Part shown: positions 1 to 7,446 of the stretch, in pieces | How the letters are laid out: each line of letters starts with the position of its first letter | Numbering within the stretch: the first letter of the stretch is position 1 | Assembly: GCF_008329705.1 (NCBI RefSeq) | Contig: NZ_VTSX01000025.1 | Coordinates: 1 to 64,000 of the forward strand | Source of the DNA: Chryseobacterium sp. SN22 | GTDB lineage: Bacteria; Bacteroidota; Bacteroidia; Flavobacteriales; Weeksellaceae | Direction: 5' to 3' | Length of the DNA stretch: 64,000 nucleotides | Notes under the pieces: generated by a model | What the model saw: the letters and a program-made list of their open reading frames with translations, nothing else | The model's database searches: none | Told to the model about the DNA's origin: nothing | Position numbers and translations under genes: made by a program

Positions 1-14
1 AAAAATATATTATC

Positions 15-46
15 TTGCGCTAAATAACTTTAATTTAGTATATTTA
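15..46 (+). promoter_or_regulatory. Candidate promoter of the ATPase-nuclease-methylase operon
   Basis: A TTG at 15-17 is followed after 21 bases by TATATTTA at 39-46. This is one base off the Bacteroidota -7 consensus TAnnTTTG. It lies about 35 bases before the first GTG start and is the only promoter-like element seen before the four overlapping genes. It was read by eye and has no experimental support. Confidence 0.4.
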
Positions 47-82
47 TAAATTTATATTTACATTAACACGAAAAACTAGACC

Positions 83-2038
83 GTGAAACGATTTATTTTT
101 CCTACTATTGAAAAAGTCCGGATTAGTCATTTTAGTCTATATAAGAGAGTGGACTTTTTGGACATAGACTTAACAAAAGACGTTTTCTGTCTTGCTGGAG
201 CTAATGGACTTGGTAAATCAACCTTTATTACTATAATCAATTTTGGACTTACTGGAATTGTTAAAAATCCAGAAAGACGGTTTACTTGGTATAATGAAAT
301 TACAAAATTTTATAATCAAAGTAAAGGGTTTGCTTCAACATATTTTGATGGTAGGGTAAGTGAAGATGATTATGAATTAGCAGAAATAACAATTGAGTTT
401 TCTCTAGATGATATAAAATATGTTATTACTCGAGGTTTCTTTGAACCCGACGAATTACGTTTTTTTTCTCGTTCTAATTCAAGCGATCAACTAAACACTT
501 CAAGTGAATTAAATAACTCAGAATTAAATGACTTATATAAGACCACATTTACTAAAGATGTAAAACTTTCTCATTTTGATCAATTTGTATTTCTACAGTC
601 ATTTGTTTTTACTTTTGATGAAACTCATCAATTGCTATTTTGGGATGAAAGCGTTATGGAAAGAGTTCTATACTTATTCTTTGGAGTCGATGCTGATAAA
701 GCTAAACTTGCTGATAAGTATCGAAAAGATTACAATAAACACGATTCAGATTTTCGAAACTTACAATGGCAAATTACAAAAACGCGTAATGAACTAAATG
801 GTATAATAAAGACTGTCAATGCAAATACATTAGATGATAGTGCAAATATTGAACTGTATGAGCAACATAAACTATTATTAGAAAAAACTGAAGAAATTAA
901 TATTAAAATTGACAAAAAAAATATTGATTTGAAAGACTGTGATCTTCATATAGCAGATTATTCTTTAAAGTCTTCAGCTCTAAGAAGTGAATATGAAAGT
1001 ATCTTTAATAAATCACTTAAAGAGGACACGCCAATTGAAAGAAATGAAGAGGTTATAAAAATACTCAACGATTTAAAATTAAGAATTTACTCTGCCAATT
1101 CATATGACGATTTAATTACGTTGTTAGTTAACATTATTGAAAAACAGAAAAAAGAAGAGCAAGAAAAGGAAAGCGATAGCTATTTCATACAACTAACAAA
1201 TTTGGATAACAAACTTTCGGACTTAGGCCATCAAATATCAAATTTTCAGTCAAGAAAAGATAGGCTATTGCAGGAATATGAGTTATTATTATTAGATCAA
1301 AAAAACTTAAACAATAAAATCTTCGAAATAGAAAAAGAAAATGAAGAGGTACTTCGTAGAATTCATAAGTTTAAACAAGAAAATAATTATTCAAGCTTGA
1401 TCAAGAGTTATGAAGATCAAATTTTAAGATATTCAGCTCAAAAGGAAGATAGTGCAAATAAACGTAGTATTGTTAAAGAGGAACTTCATAAATTAGAAAA
1501 AGTTTTGAATCAAGGATATGTCAGTGCTGAATCTGATTTTATCCCCATATTTAATGATTATGCGAAAAGCTTTTTAGGATTAGAAATTAGCATTGAGCTT
1601 TCAACATCAGTGAAAGGTGCTAATTTATCTCTGCATATTCAAAATTCGAAAAGAAAAGATGCATTTCAATTATCAGAAAGTCAAAGATACTTTATAGATA
1701 TAGCTCTAAGAATGGCTTTAATTGATCTTAGTACACAATCTGCAACTCTTTTGATTGATACTCCTGAGGGTTCTTTAGATATAGCTTATGAAAGTAGAGC
1801 TGGTAAAATGTTAGCAGATTTTGCTCGGAAGAGTCATAGAATTATTATGACAGCTAACATAAATAGTTCCCAGCTTTTAATAGAATTAGCATCTATATGT
1901 AAGAATGAAAAAATGAAATTAGAGCGTATGACTAATTGGACACTTCTTTCCGATGTACAGCAAAAAGAAAGTGAACGAATTGAAAAAGCATATACATATA
2001 TCGAAACAAAACTAAGTGGAATAGATGAGCAAGCCTGA
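83..2038 (+). CDS. SMC/Rad50-like ATPase of a predicted defence operon (ABC-3C / LmuB-like)
   Basis: This 651-aa protein starts with GTG. Residues 39-47 form a Walker A loop (GANGLGKST). Long charged, Leu-rich stretches at about 210-300 and 340-450 look like coiled coil. An ABC signature begins at residue 530 (LSESQ), followed by a Walker B-like LLIDTPEGSLD with Asp at about 559. In classic ABC ATPases Glu directly follows that Asp; here Thr does, and the Glu comes three residues later. No CxxC zinc hook was found in the coiled-coil region. The layout fits a small SMC/Rad50 relative such as the ATPases of ABC-three-component and Lamassu conflict systems, which sense DNA and license a partner effector. 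It overlaps the next gene by 14 bases. The family call is firm; membership in a named system is inference. Confidence 0.85.
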   Translation: MKRFIFPTIEKVRISHFSLYKRVDFLDIDLTKDVFCLAGANGLGKSTFITIINFGLTGIVKNPERRFTWYNEITKFYNQSKGFASTYFDGRVSEDDYELAEITIEFSLDDIKYVITRGFFEPDELRFFSRSNSSDQLNTSSELNNSELNDLYKTTFTKDVKLSHFDQFVFLQSFVFTFDETHQLLFWDESVMERVLYLFFGVDADKAKLADKYRKDYNKHDSDFRNLQWQITKTRNELNGIIKTVNANTLDDSANIELYEQHKLLLEKTEEINIKIDKKNIDLKDCDLHIADYSLKSSALRSEYESIFNKSLKEDTPIERNEEVIKILNDLKLRIYSANSYDDLITLLVNIIEKQKKEEQEKESDSYFIQLTNLDNKLSDLGHQISNFQSRKDRLLQEYELLLLDQKNLNNKIFEIEKENEEVLRRIHKFKQENNYSSLIKSYEDQILRYSAQKEDSANKRSIVKEELHKLEKVLNQGYVSAESDFIPIFNDYAKSFLGLEISIELSTSVKGANLSLHIQNSKRKDAFQLSESQRYFIDIALRMALIDLSTQSATLLIDTPEGSLDIAYESRAGKMLADFARKSHRIIMTANINSSQLLIELASICKNEKMKLERMTNWTLLSDVQQKESERIEKAYTYIETKLSGIDEQA

Positions 2039-2633
2039 GTCAATATTAGATACTTTACTGTTGGCAAGCAAACTTCAAGCGAAAATTGGTGATTTTTCTC
2101 GTTCGGAAATCCAATTTTTCGCATATTTAAGTTGCCTGCTTTCTTTGTATGATGGCCATACTGTTTTTGACTGGAACTGTCAGTTTATAAAAAGTGATTT
2201 AGGTAGCCCTTATAGTGCAGATATTGATTCTTCTATGACCTTATTACTATCAAATGCATCTATAGTAGAAACAGAAAAAGATTTTTTTAAAATAACAGAG
2301 AAGGGACTAAAAAATTTAAATTTTTTCAGAACACAAAAACAATTAAGTTGGCGATGCGTATATTTAGAGACATCATGTAAAAGTTTATCAATTTTACCGC
2401 ATGGTGTTATTAAGGAAGCCTTAATTAATGAACCAGTAGTATCATCGGCACGAAACTCCCACATAAATAAAAATTTACTTGAAGATGCCAACCCTGCTAC
2501 TAAAGCGTTATATATTCAATTTGCATCATTGAAAAGTGCATTAGATGGACAATACAGAAGTTTAATTGGTCCTGCTGTCGTTTGGATCGAATCATTGAAT
2601 ACAAATCATACACTTTTGAACCATGATAACTGA
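2025..2633 (+). CDS. Small middle component of the ATPase-nuclease-methylase operon
   Basis: This 202-aa protein has no signal peptide or membrane segment and no motif I recognise with certainty. The middle (about 60-105) reads like a winged-helix module ending in FKITEKGLKNLNFF, and the rest looks mostly helical. It begins inside the ATPase gene (14-base overlap) and ends 11 bases inside the nuclease gene, so translation is probably coupled. Its size and position between an SMC-like ATPase and a nuclease match the middle component (MC) of ABC-three-component systems, thought to bridge ATPase and effector. That role is inferred from position and general character, not from a diagnostic residue. 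Confidence 0.75.
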   Translation: MSKPESILDTLLLASKLQAKIGDFSRSEIQFFAYLSCLLSLYDGHTVFDWNCQFIKSDLGSPYSADIDSSMTLLLSNASIVETEKDFFKITEKGLKNLNFFRTQKQLSWRCVYLETSCKSLSILPHGVIKEALINEPVVSSARNSHINKNLLEDANPATKALYIQFASLKSALDGQYRSLIGPAVVWIESLNTNHTLLNHDN

Positions 2634-3681
2634 TCAAACACAAATTGATTTTTTTAAAAAAATTGCAAAATCACAGTTTGCAACAATGATTCTAGATGAT
2701 TATGACTCAGAGGATGATCTTATTTTTCTCACGGATTCTATTTCAAATATATATAAGTATCTAAATTATAATAGTTTTAAAAATGTAACAATATATTTAT
2801 CTTTAGATGAATCTAATCATCTTTCTAATCTAAGCGCTTTATCAACAACTATTTATGCGATAGAAAACTTAGCTACATTGCGAGGAGAAAAAATAATTTT
2901 AGAAGTTAAAGGAAATGGATCTATTGATTTTGCTATTGATTTTGAAATAGATATAAATACAGTCAGACAGAACGGAATCATTTATACTTTTGAAAACCAT
3001 AATGAAAGTGAAAAAATATATGGTAAAAATGACTTTAAAAAATTAATTCCAGTTCCAGGTGCTGATAGCTATTTCGCTATACAAACTTTTAAGAAATTAG
3101 AAGAAGCACTTGATTATTATAAATCGAAGATTGCTAGGTATTCAGATTGCGAAATCCTAAAAAATGTTTGGTTTGACGAAAATCAAATATTTTTTAAAAA
3201 GGCACCGGAACATAAACTAAGAGATTCATTGACTCAATACCTTAAAATTAGTTTGCGTAATACAGAAGCTCGTCCAGAACAAGTAGTAGACCGTTCGCAT
3301 CCAGTTGACATAAAAATTACGTGGGCATTGGTCAATAGATTAGCACTTATTGAAATAAAATGGTTAGGTAAATCACTAAAAACAAGAAAAAAACAGTTTA
3401 CACAAATATATACTGAAGCAAGGGCTTTATCTGGCGCATCACAATTAGCAAATTATCTCGATGAAAATATTCGTCAAGCTCCGACATATGTTTCTAAAGG
3501 GTATCTTGTTATATTTGATGCAAGACGGGCAAAGTGTAATACAAATACAATTGTCCTGAAAAATAATGATGCAATGAGATACTTAAATAAAGAAATCGTT
3601 TATAATCCTCAGTATCATATAGTGAGATCAGATTTTGCAAGTCCTTTTAGATTCTTCATGGAACCCAAATATATTAATTAA
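2623..3681 (+). CDS. Predicted PD-(D/E)XK nuclease effector
   Basis: This 352-aa protein has an uncharacterised N-terminal two thirds. Its C-terminal third fits a PD-(D/E)XK nuclease core: a helix with Glu196, Asp229 in HPVDIKI at the start of a strand, and Glu244-x-Lys246 in LIEIKW on the next strand. Gln274 (GASQLANYL) in the following helix is a common extra position. Such cores cut DNA using metal ions. The gene overlaps its upstream neighbour by 11 bases, and its TAA stop shares one base with the methylase ATG (TAATG). Next to a methylase it could be a restriction nuclease; next to an SMC-like ATPase it could be a triggered effector. Nuclease activity is inferred from motif spacing only. 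Confidence 0.7.
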   Translation: MITDQTQIDFFKKIAKSQFATMILDDYDSEDDLIFLTDSISNIYKYLNYNSFKNVTIYLSLDESNHLSNLSALSTTIYAIENLATLRGEKIILEVKGNGSIDFAIDFEIDINTVRQNGIIYTFENHNESEKIYGKNDFKKLIPVPGADSYFAIQTFKKLEEALDYYKSKIARYSDCEILKNVWFDENQIFFKKAPEHKLRDSLTQYLKISLRNTEARPEQVVDRSHPVDIKITWALVNRLALIEIKWLGKSLKTRKKQFTQIYTEARALSGASQLANYLDENIRQAPTYVSKGYLVIFDARRAKCNTNTIVLKNNDAMRYLNKEIVYNPQYHIVRSDFASPFRFFMEPKYIN

Positions 3682-4967
3682 TGTCAATTAATCAAACATC
3701 AAACTTAAGGAATTTAGGTTACTCAAATGCCGAAAATACAGTAGATTTACCAAGACATAGATGGTATTATTATAAAGAAGGCTTTTCTCCATTTTTAGTA
3801 GAAAAAGCTATAGAATCAGGAGATATTAAAAAGGATGATTTAATAATTGATCCTTTTAATGGAAGTGGAACCACAAGTTTAACTGCGAGCATAAATGGCT
3901 ACAATTCATTAGGAATTGAAGTTAATCCTTTTACAGCATTCTTATCCCAGGTTAAAAACGAAAATACTACTGTATCAAATTTAGAAAGACATAAAGAAGA
4001 TGTAGTCGGAGGAATAAAAACTGGATTTAAATCTAATTTAGTAGGTTTTTCTACATTTTCACAAACTTTAACAAATAAAAAATGGCTTTTTAATAATAAT
4101 GTTTTATCAGCATTTGAGGGTGGTTGGCAGGTAGCAGTTAATCAAATTTCTAATCCTGGTCTTAAATCATTATATAAACTTTCACTTCTATCATCTGCAA
4201 TGACTAACTGCAATGCTAGGAAAGATGGTAAGTGTTTACGATATCGACCAAATTGGGAACAGAAAAATTTCGATGAAAATTCCTTTTTAAAGTCTTTTGA
4301 AGAAAATTTAGATCGTCTTTCAAATGATATAGAAACAACAGTCATAGATAAAAAGCCTAAAATACTTAATGGTGATTGTAGAACAATACTTGAAAAATCC
4401 CATGATTTTAAAAAATTTAAACTTTGTATAACTTCACCACCATACTTAAATACATTTGATTATACAGATATTTATAGACCAGAACTTTTCTTAGGAAAAT
4501 TTGTCAATTCTCCAAAAGAATTATATGATTTAAGACTACAGACAGTTAGATCTCATATTCAGGCAAAATGGGCTTTACCTCAAGTAACGGATTTTGGATT
4601 ATTATATACTGAAACAATTAATCATATTATAAAGAATCAAGATTCTTTAATGCATAAATCTATTCCTATAATGGTCCAAGCATATTTTGAGGATATGTTT
4701 AATATTTTATGTTTACTAAAAAAACGAGCAGATACTGATGCTCAAATATGGCTTGTAGTCTCAAATTCTGCCTATGCAAATAAAGAAATTCCAGTTGATT
4801 TAATTATAGGTGATATAGGAACAAAAGCAGGATGGTTTTTGAGAGAAATAAGTGTCTTACGTGAGATTAAAAGAAGAAAAACAAAACATAGCCCAGATAT
4901 AACTCATTTAAGAGAGAGTGTTATTATTTTTAGTTCTAATAGAGCAAAAAATAGTTTAAAATCTTAG
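3681..4967 (+). CDS. DNA methyltransferase (N4-cytosine/N6-adenine type motifs)
   Basis: This 428-aa protein carries an AdoMet-binding motif at 57-65 (DPFNGSGTT) and a catalytic motif IV at 251-255 (TSPPY) preceded by LNGDCRTIL. SPPY and DPPY mark amino-methyltransferases acting on N4-C or N6-A. Many beta-class enzymes place DPF-GSGTT after the SPPY motif; here it comes first, so the domain is circularly permuted relative to them. A patch near the N terminus (HRWYYYKEGFSP, 26-37) is unusually aromatic. The gene is last in the operon and starts on the stop codon of the nuclease gene. It probably marks host DNA so that the upstream nuclease/ATPase spares it, but the target base and site cannot be read from sequence. 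Confidence 0.88.
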   Translation: MSINQTSNLRNLGYSNAENTVDLPRHRWYYYKEGFSPFLVEKAIESGDIKKDDLIIDPFNGSGTTSLTASINGYNSLGIEVNPFTAFLSQVKNENTTVSNLERHKEDVVGGIKTGFKSNLVGFSTFSQTLTNKKWLFNNNVLSAFEGGWQVAVNQISNPGLKSLYKLSLLSSAMTNCNARKDGKCLRYRPNWEQKNFDENSFLKSFEENLDRLSNDIETTVIDKKPKILNGDCRTILEKSHDFKKFKLCITSPPYLNTFDYTDIYRPELFLGKFVNSPKELYDLRLQTVRSHIQAKWALPQVTDFGLLYTETINHIIKNQDSLMHKSIPIMVQAYFEDMFNILCLLKKRADTDAQIWLVVSNSAYANKEIPVDLIIGDIGTKAGWFLREISVLREIKRRKTKHSPDITHLRESVIIFSSNRAKNSLKS

Positions 4968-5042
4968 TAAATATAAATCTTCAAAATCGTCTAATTTCAT
5001 AGATTTCGCAGCAAATGTTTAAACTAAATAGCTAAATGTCAA

Positions 5043-5072
5043 CCAAAAAAAATCCCGGCCAAACCGGGATTT
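5043..5072 (-). terminator. Rho-independent terminator of the DUF2911 gene
   Basis: A nine-base stem (AAATCCCGG / CCGGGATTT) with a five-base loop is followed, on the minus strand, by a run of T. It sits about 20 bases after the stop of the DUF2911 gene. Confidence 0.85.
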
Positions 5073-5090
5073 AACTTTTAAAATTCAAAC

Positions 5091-5609
5091 TTACTTCACC
5101 TCCACAGGAACGGAGATTTTATCCCAATCCATGGTGAAACCGTTTTTGTTGATTTTGTAGACCAAAGCTTCCTGTTTTGCCGGTAACGCTTTTGTTTTTA
5201 CGTCTACACGTAAGGCGTCTTTGGATTCTTCGTATTTGTAGGCGCCCCATTGTTTTGGCTCTTTGTTGAAAACGGCGGTCCAGGTTCCGCTGGCTTTAGG
5301 GATCAGGAAGAAGCTGTATTTCCCGGCCGGGAGTTTTTTACCCTGAACGGTAACGTCTTTATCCGTTTCAAAAGTCGTGGCTTCGTTTGCACCGGCACGC
5401 CAAACTTTGTCGTAAGGCACCAGATCACCCCAGACTTTACGGTCTTTCACAGATGGGCTGCTGTAAGCGATGGTGATATTGGCATCTTTGATTTTTCCCG
5501 TCGCCGTCATCGGTGGACTGGCCGGTTTTTTGGTTTCCTGCGCGAAGGCATTTACAGAGATCGTCATGGCCGCCACAAGAACGGTCGCCGATTTTAGGAT
5601 GGATTTCAT
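5091..5609 (-). CDS. DUF2911 family secreted protein
   Basis: This 172-aa protein has a signal peptide of about 23 residues (cut after AFA, before QE). The mature part matches the DUF2911 family, with typical stretches [20 protein letters not shown] and [12 protein letters not shown]. The family is common and often abundant in Bacteroidota; its function is not known. The beta-rich domain is exported to the periplasm or beyond. The gene stands alone between a terminator and a symporter gene on the same strand, with about 40 bases between them. Confidence 0.9.
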   Translation of the reverse strand: MKSILKSATVLVAAMTISVNAFAQETKKPASPPMTATGKIKDANITIAYSSPSVKDRKVWGDLVPYDKVWRAGANEATTFETDKDVTVQGKKLPAGKYSFFLIPKASGTWTAVFNKEPKQWGAYKYEESKDALRVDVKTKALPAKQEALVYKINKNGFTMDWDKISVPVEVK

Positions 5610-5647
5610 ACTATTTTTATTTACTTGTTTGTTATTTTGTTAATCGT

Positions 5648-7339
5648 TTACGAATGTACTGCTTTCGGCTTATAAAACAATAACCCGACGGCAGAAAATA
5701 GGATGACCGCCGCTGCCCCGATGACGTTCAGCCAAAGGAAGGAAACGATATCGAACTGGTAGATGGCAATCACCGCTATTTCCGATAAGATGGCCGAAAC
5801 AAATACATTGGCGCCGTTGATCTTTTTAAAGTAAAAAGCGACCAGGAAAATCCCCAGGATCGGGCCGTAGAACAGGGAGCCCAGGACATTCACCGCTTCG
5901 ATGAGGGAACCCATCTGCGTGGCAAACATCGCGATGCCGATGGAGAAAATCCCCCACGCTAAGGTATGCAGACGGCTGTACTTCAGTTCGGTCTGCGCAT
6001 CAGGCGTTTCTTTGCTGAAGATCAGATGAACGTCTTTTAGGGAACAGGCGGCCAGGGAATTCAGCGCGGCCGAAATGGAGCCCCAGCTGGCCAGGAAAAT
6101 GACGGCAAACAGAAGACCGATCATCCCGATCGGCAGGGTATTCTTTACGAAATACAGGAAAATATAATTGGTATCGGTTTTTTCCGCATTGGAGTTTGAC
6201 TGGTTGATGGCCTCCTCTACCCTGCCGTGAAGCGCTTTTACCCGGGTCTGGGTATCTTTGAAATCCTCAATCGTTTTTGTAAGCTGTGGAGAGTTGGCTT
6301 CTTTCAGCTTTAAAATCTCTTTCGATTCTGCATTGAATTTTGCCTGTAAATCCCGGTGTTCCTTTTCAAACGCCGACGCCTGTTGAGGCTGGGTGTCCTT
6401 CAGGTTCTGGTAAGAACGTTCGTTGAAATACACCGGAGCCGGTTTCAGGGAAAAGAAGGCGAAAAGCAAAGCCCCGATCAGGAGAATGGCAAACTGCATC
6501 GGGATCTTCACCAGCCCGTTCAGCAGCAGGCCCATTTTGGCGTTGGTGTTGTCTTTCGCGGTAATATACCTTCCGACCTGGCTCTGGTCCGTCCCGAAGT
6601 ACGAAAGCGCCAGGAAAAACCCGCCGATCAGTCCGCTCCAGATGTTGTACTTGTCTTTCCAGTCGAATTCCGTGGTGATGACATTGAGCTTTCCGGATTT
6701 CCCCGCCAAATAGAGCGCATCCTTAAAACCGATGCCGCCCGGCATATCCTGAATCAGCAGATACCCGGCAAAAGCCATGGTTCCCAGGATAATCAGGAAC
6801 TGCAGTTTTTGGGTGTGGGCAATCGCTTTGGCTCCGCCGACGTAGGTATAAATCAGCAGGATGCCGCCCGTTAAAACATTGGTCAGGTAAATATTCCAGT
6901 TCAGCATGCTGGACAGGATGATGCTCGGCGCATAAATGCTGATTCCCGTGGATAAGCCCCTGGAAAAAAGAAACAGCAGCGAGGTGAGCACCCTTGTTTT
7001 TTTATTGAAACGGTTTTCCAGGTATTCATAAGCCGTGTAGACATTCAGGCGCTGGAAAATCGGGATGAAGGTGATGCAGATCACGATCATCGCCAAAGGC
7101 AATCCGAAGTAATACTGGACGAAGCGCATCCCGTCGGTATACGCCTGCCCCGGTGCCGAAAGGAAAGTGATGGCACTGGCCTGCGTCGCCATAATCCCCA
7201 ACAGCACGATGTACCACGGCATTTTGCTGTCGGCTTTCAGGTAGGATTCGTTGCTTTTCTGGCCGCGGCCGATCCATACGCCGTACACCACTACAGCAGC
7301 CAGGGTAAAAATAAGAACGGCCCAATCGATACTGCTCAT
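5648..7339 (-). CDS. Sodium:solute symporter (SSS family)
   Basis: This 563-aa integral membrane protein has about 13-14 hydrophobic segments and the SSS signature region (YVGGAKAIAHTQKLQ, FFLALSYFGTDQSQVGRY). A hydrophilic insert of about 80 residues (about 300-385, charged and helical) separates the membrane helices in the middle. The family couples sodium entry to uptake of sugars, sialic acid, amino acids or similar solutes; the substrate cannot be told here. Its ATG overlaps the stop of a 36-aa membrane peptide gene (ATGA), which in turn overlaps a PIG-L deacetylase gene, so the three are probably co-translated. The neighbouring deacetylase suggests an amino-sugar or N-acetylated substrate, which is inference. 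Confidence 0.92.
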   Translation of the reverse strand: MSSIDWAVLIFTLAAVVVYGVWIGRGQKSNESYLKADSKMPWYIVLLGIMATQASAITFLSAPGQAYTDGMRFVQYYFGLPLAMIVICITFIPIFQRLNVYTAYEYLENRFNKKTRVLTSLLFLFSRGLSTGISIYAPSIILSSMLNWNIYLTNVLTGGILLIYTYVGGAKAIAHTQKLQFLIILGTMAFAGYLLIQDMPGGIGFKDALYLAGKSGKLNVITTEFDWKDKYNIWSGLIGGFFLALSYFGTDQSQVGRYITAKDNTNAKMGLLLNGLVKIPMQFAILLIGALLFAFFSLKPAPVYFNERSYQNLKDTQPQQASAFEKEHRDLQAKFNAESKEILKLKEANSPQLTKTIEDFKDTQTRVKALHGRVEEAINQSNSNAEKTDTNYIFLYFVKNTLPIGMIGLLFAVIFLASWGSISAALNSLAACSLKDVHLIFSKETPDAQTELKYSRLHTLAWGIFSIGIAMFATQMGSLIEAVNVLGSLFYGPILGIFLVAFYFKKINGANVFVSAILSEIAVIAIYQFDIVSFLWLNVIGAAAVILFSAVGLLFYKPKAVHS

Positions 7340-7446
7340 GCCCAGAATTTAGTAAATAAGTAATAAAATAGAATCTGGGCAATCAGCGCAACGGCCAATA
7401 ACAGGTACCAGATCTTCCAGTTCTTAAATTGTTTATCCTGATCCAT
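7336..7446 (-). CDS. 36-aa single-span membrane peptide between PIG-L gene and symporter
   Basis: This is a small gene easily missed. Read on the minus strand from the ATG at 7446-7444 it gives 36 residues beginning MDQDKQFKNWKIWY, followed by one hydrophobic helix (about residues 14-32) and a short basic tail ending KFWA. The ATG overlaps the TGA of the deacetylase gene (ATGA), and its own TGA overlaps the symporter ATG (ATGA). This double coupling strongly suggests it is translated. Known parallels are small membrane partners encoded next to sodium:solute symporters in other bacteria, such as YhdT beside PanF, but I see no sequence match to a named family. A role as a symporter accessory is inference. 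Confidence 0.75.
   Translation of the reverse strand: MDQDKQFKNWKIWYLLLAVALIAQILFYYLFTKFWA

Noticed and set aside
83..2038. First ATPase considered as a plain second SbcC/Rad50 copy
   Set aside because: It lacks the CxxC zinc hook, is far shorter than the 1012-aa SbcC at 47649, has a different Walker B and sits with a nuclease and a methylase rather than with sbcD.
6356..6874. Plus-strand open frame of 172 residues inside the symporter gene
   Set aside because: Antisense to membrane helices of the SSS symporter; composition is typical of a shadow frame.
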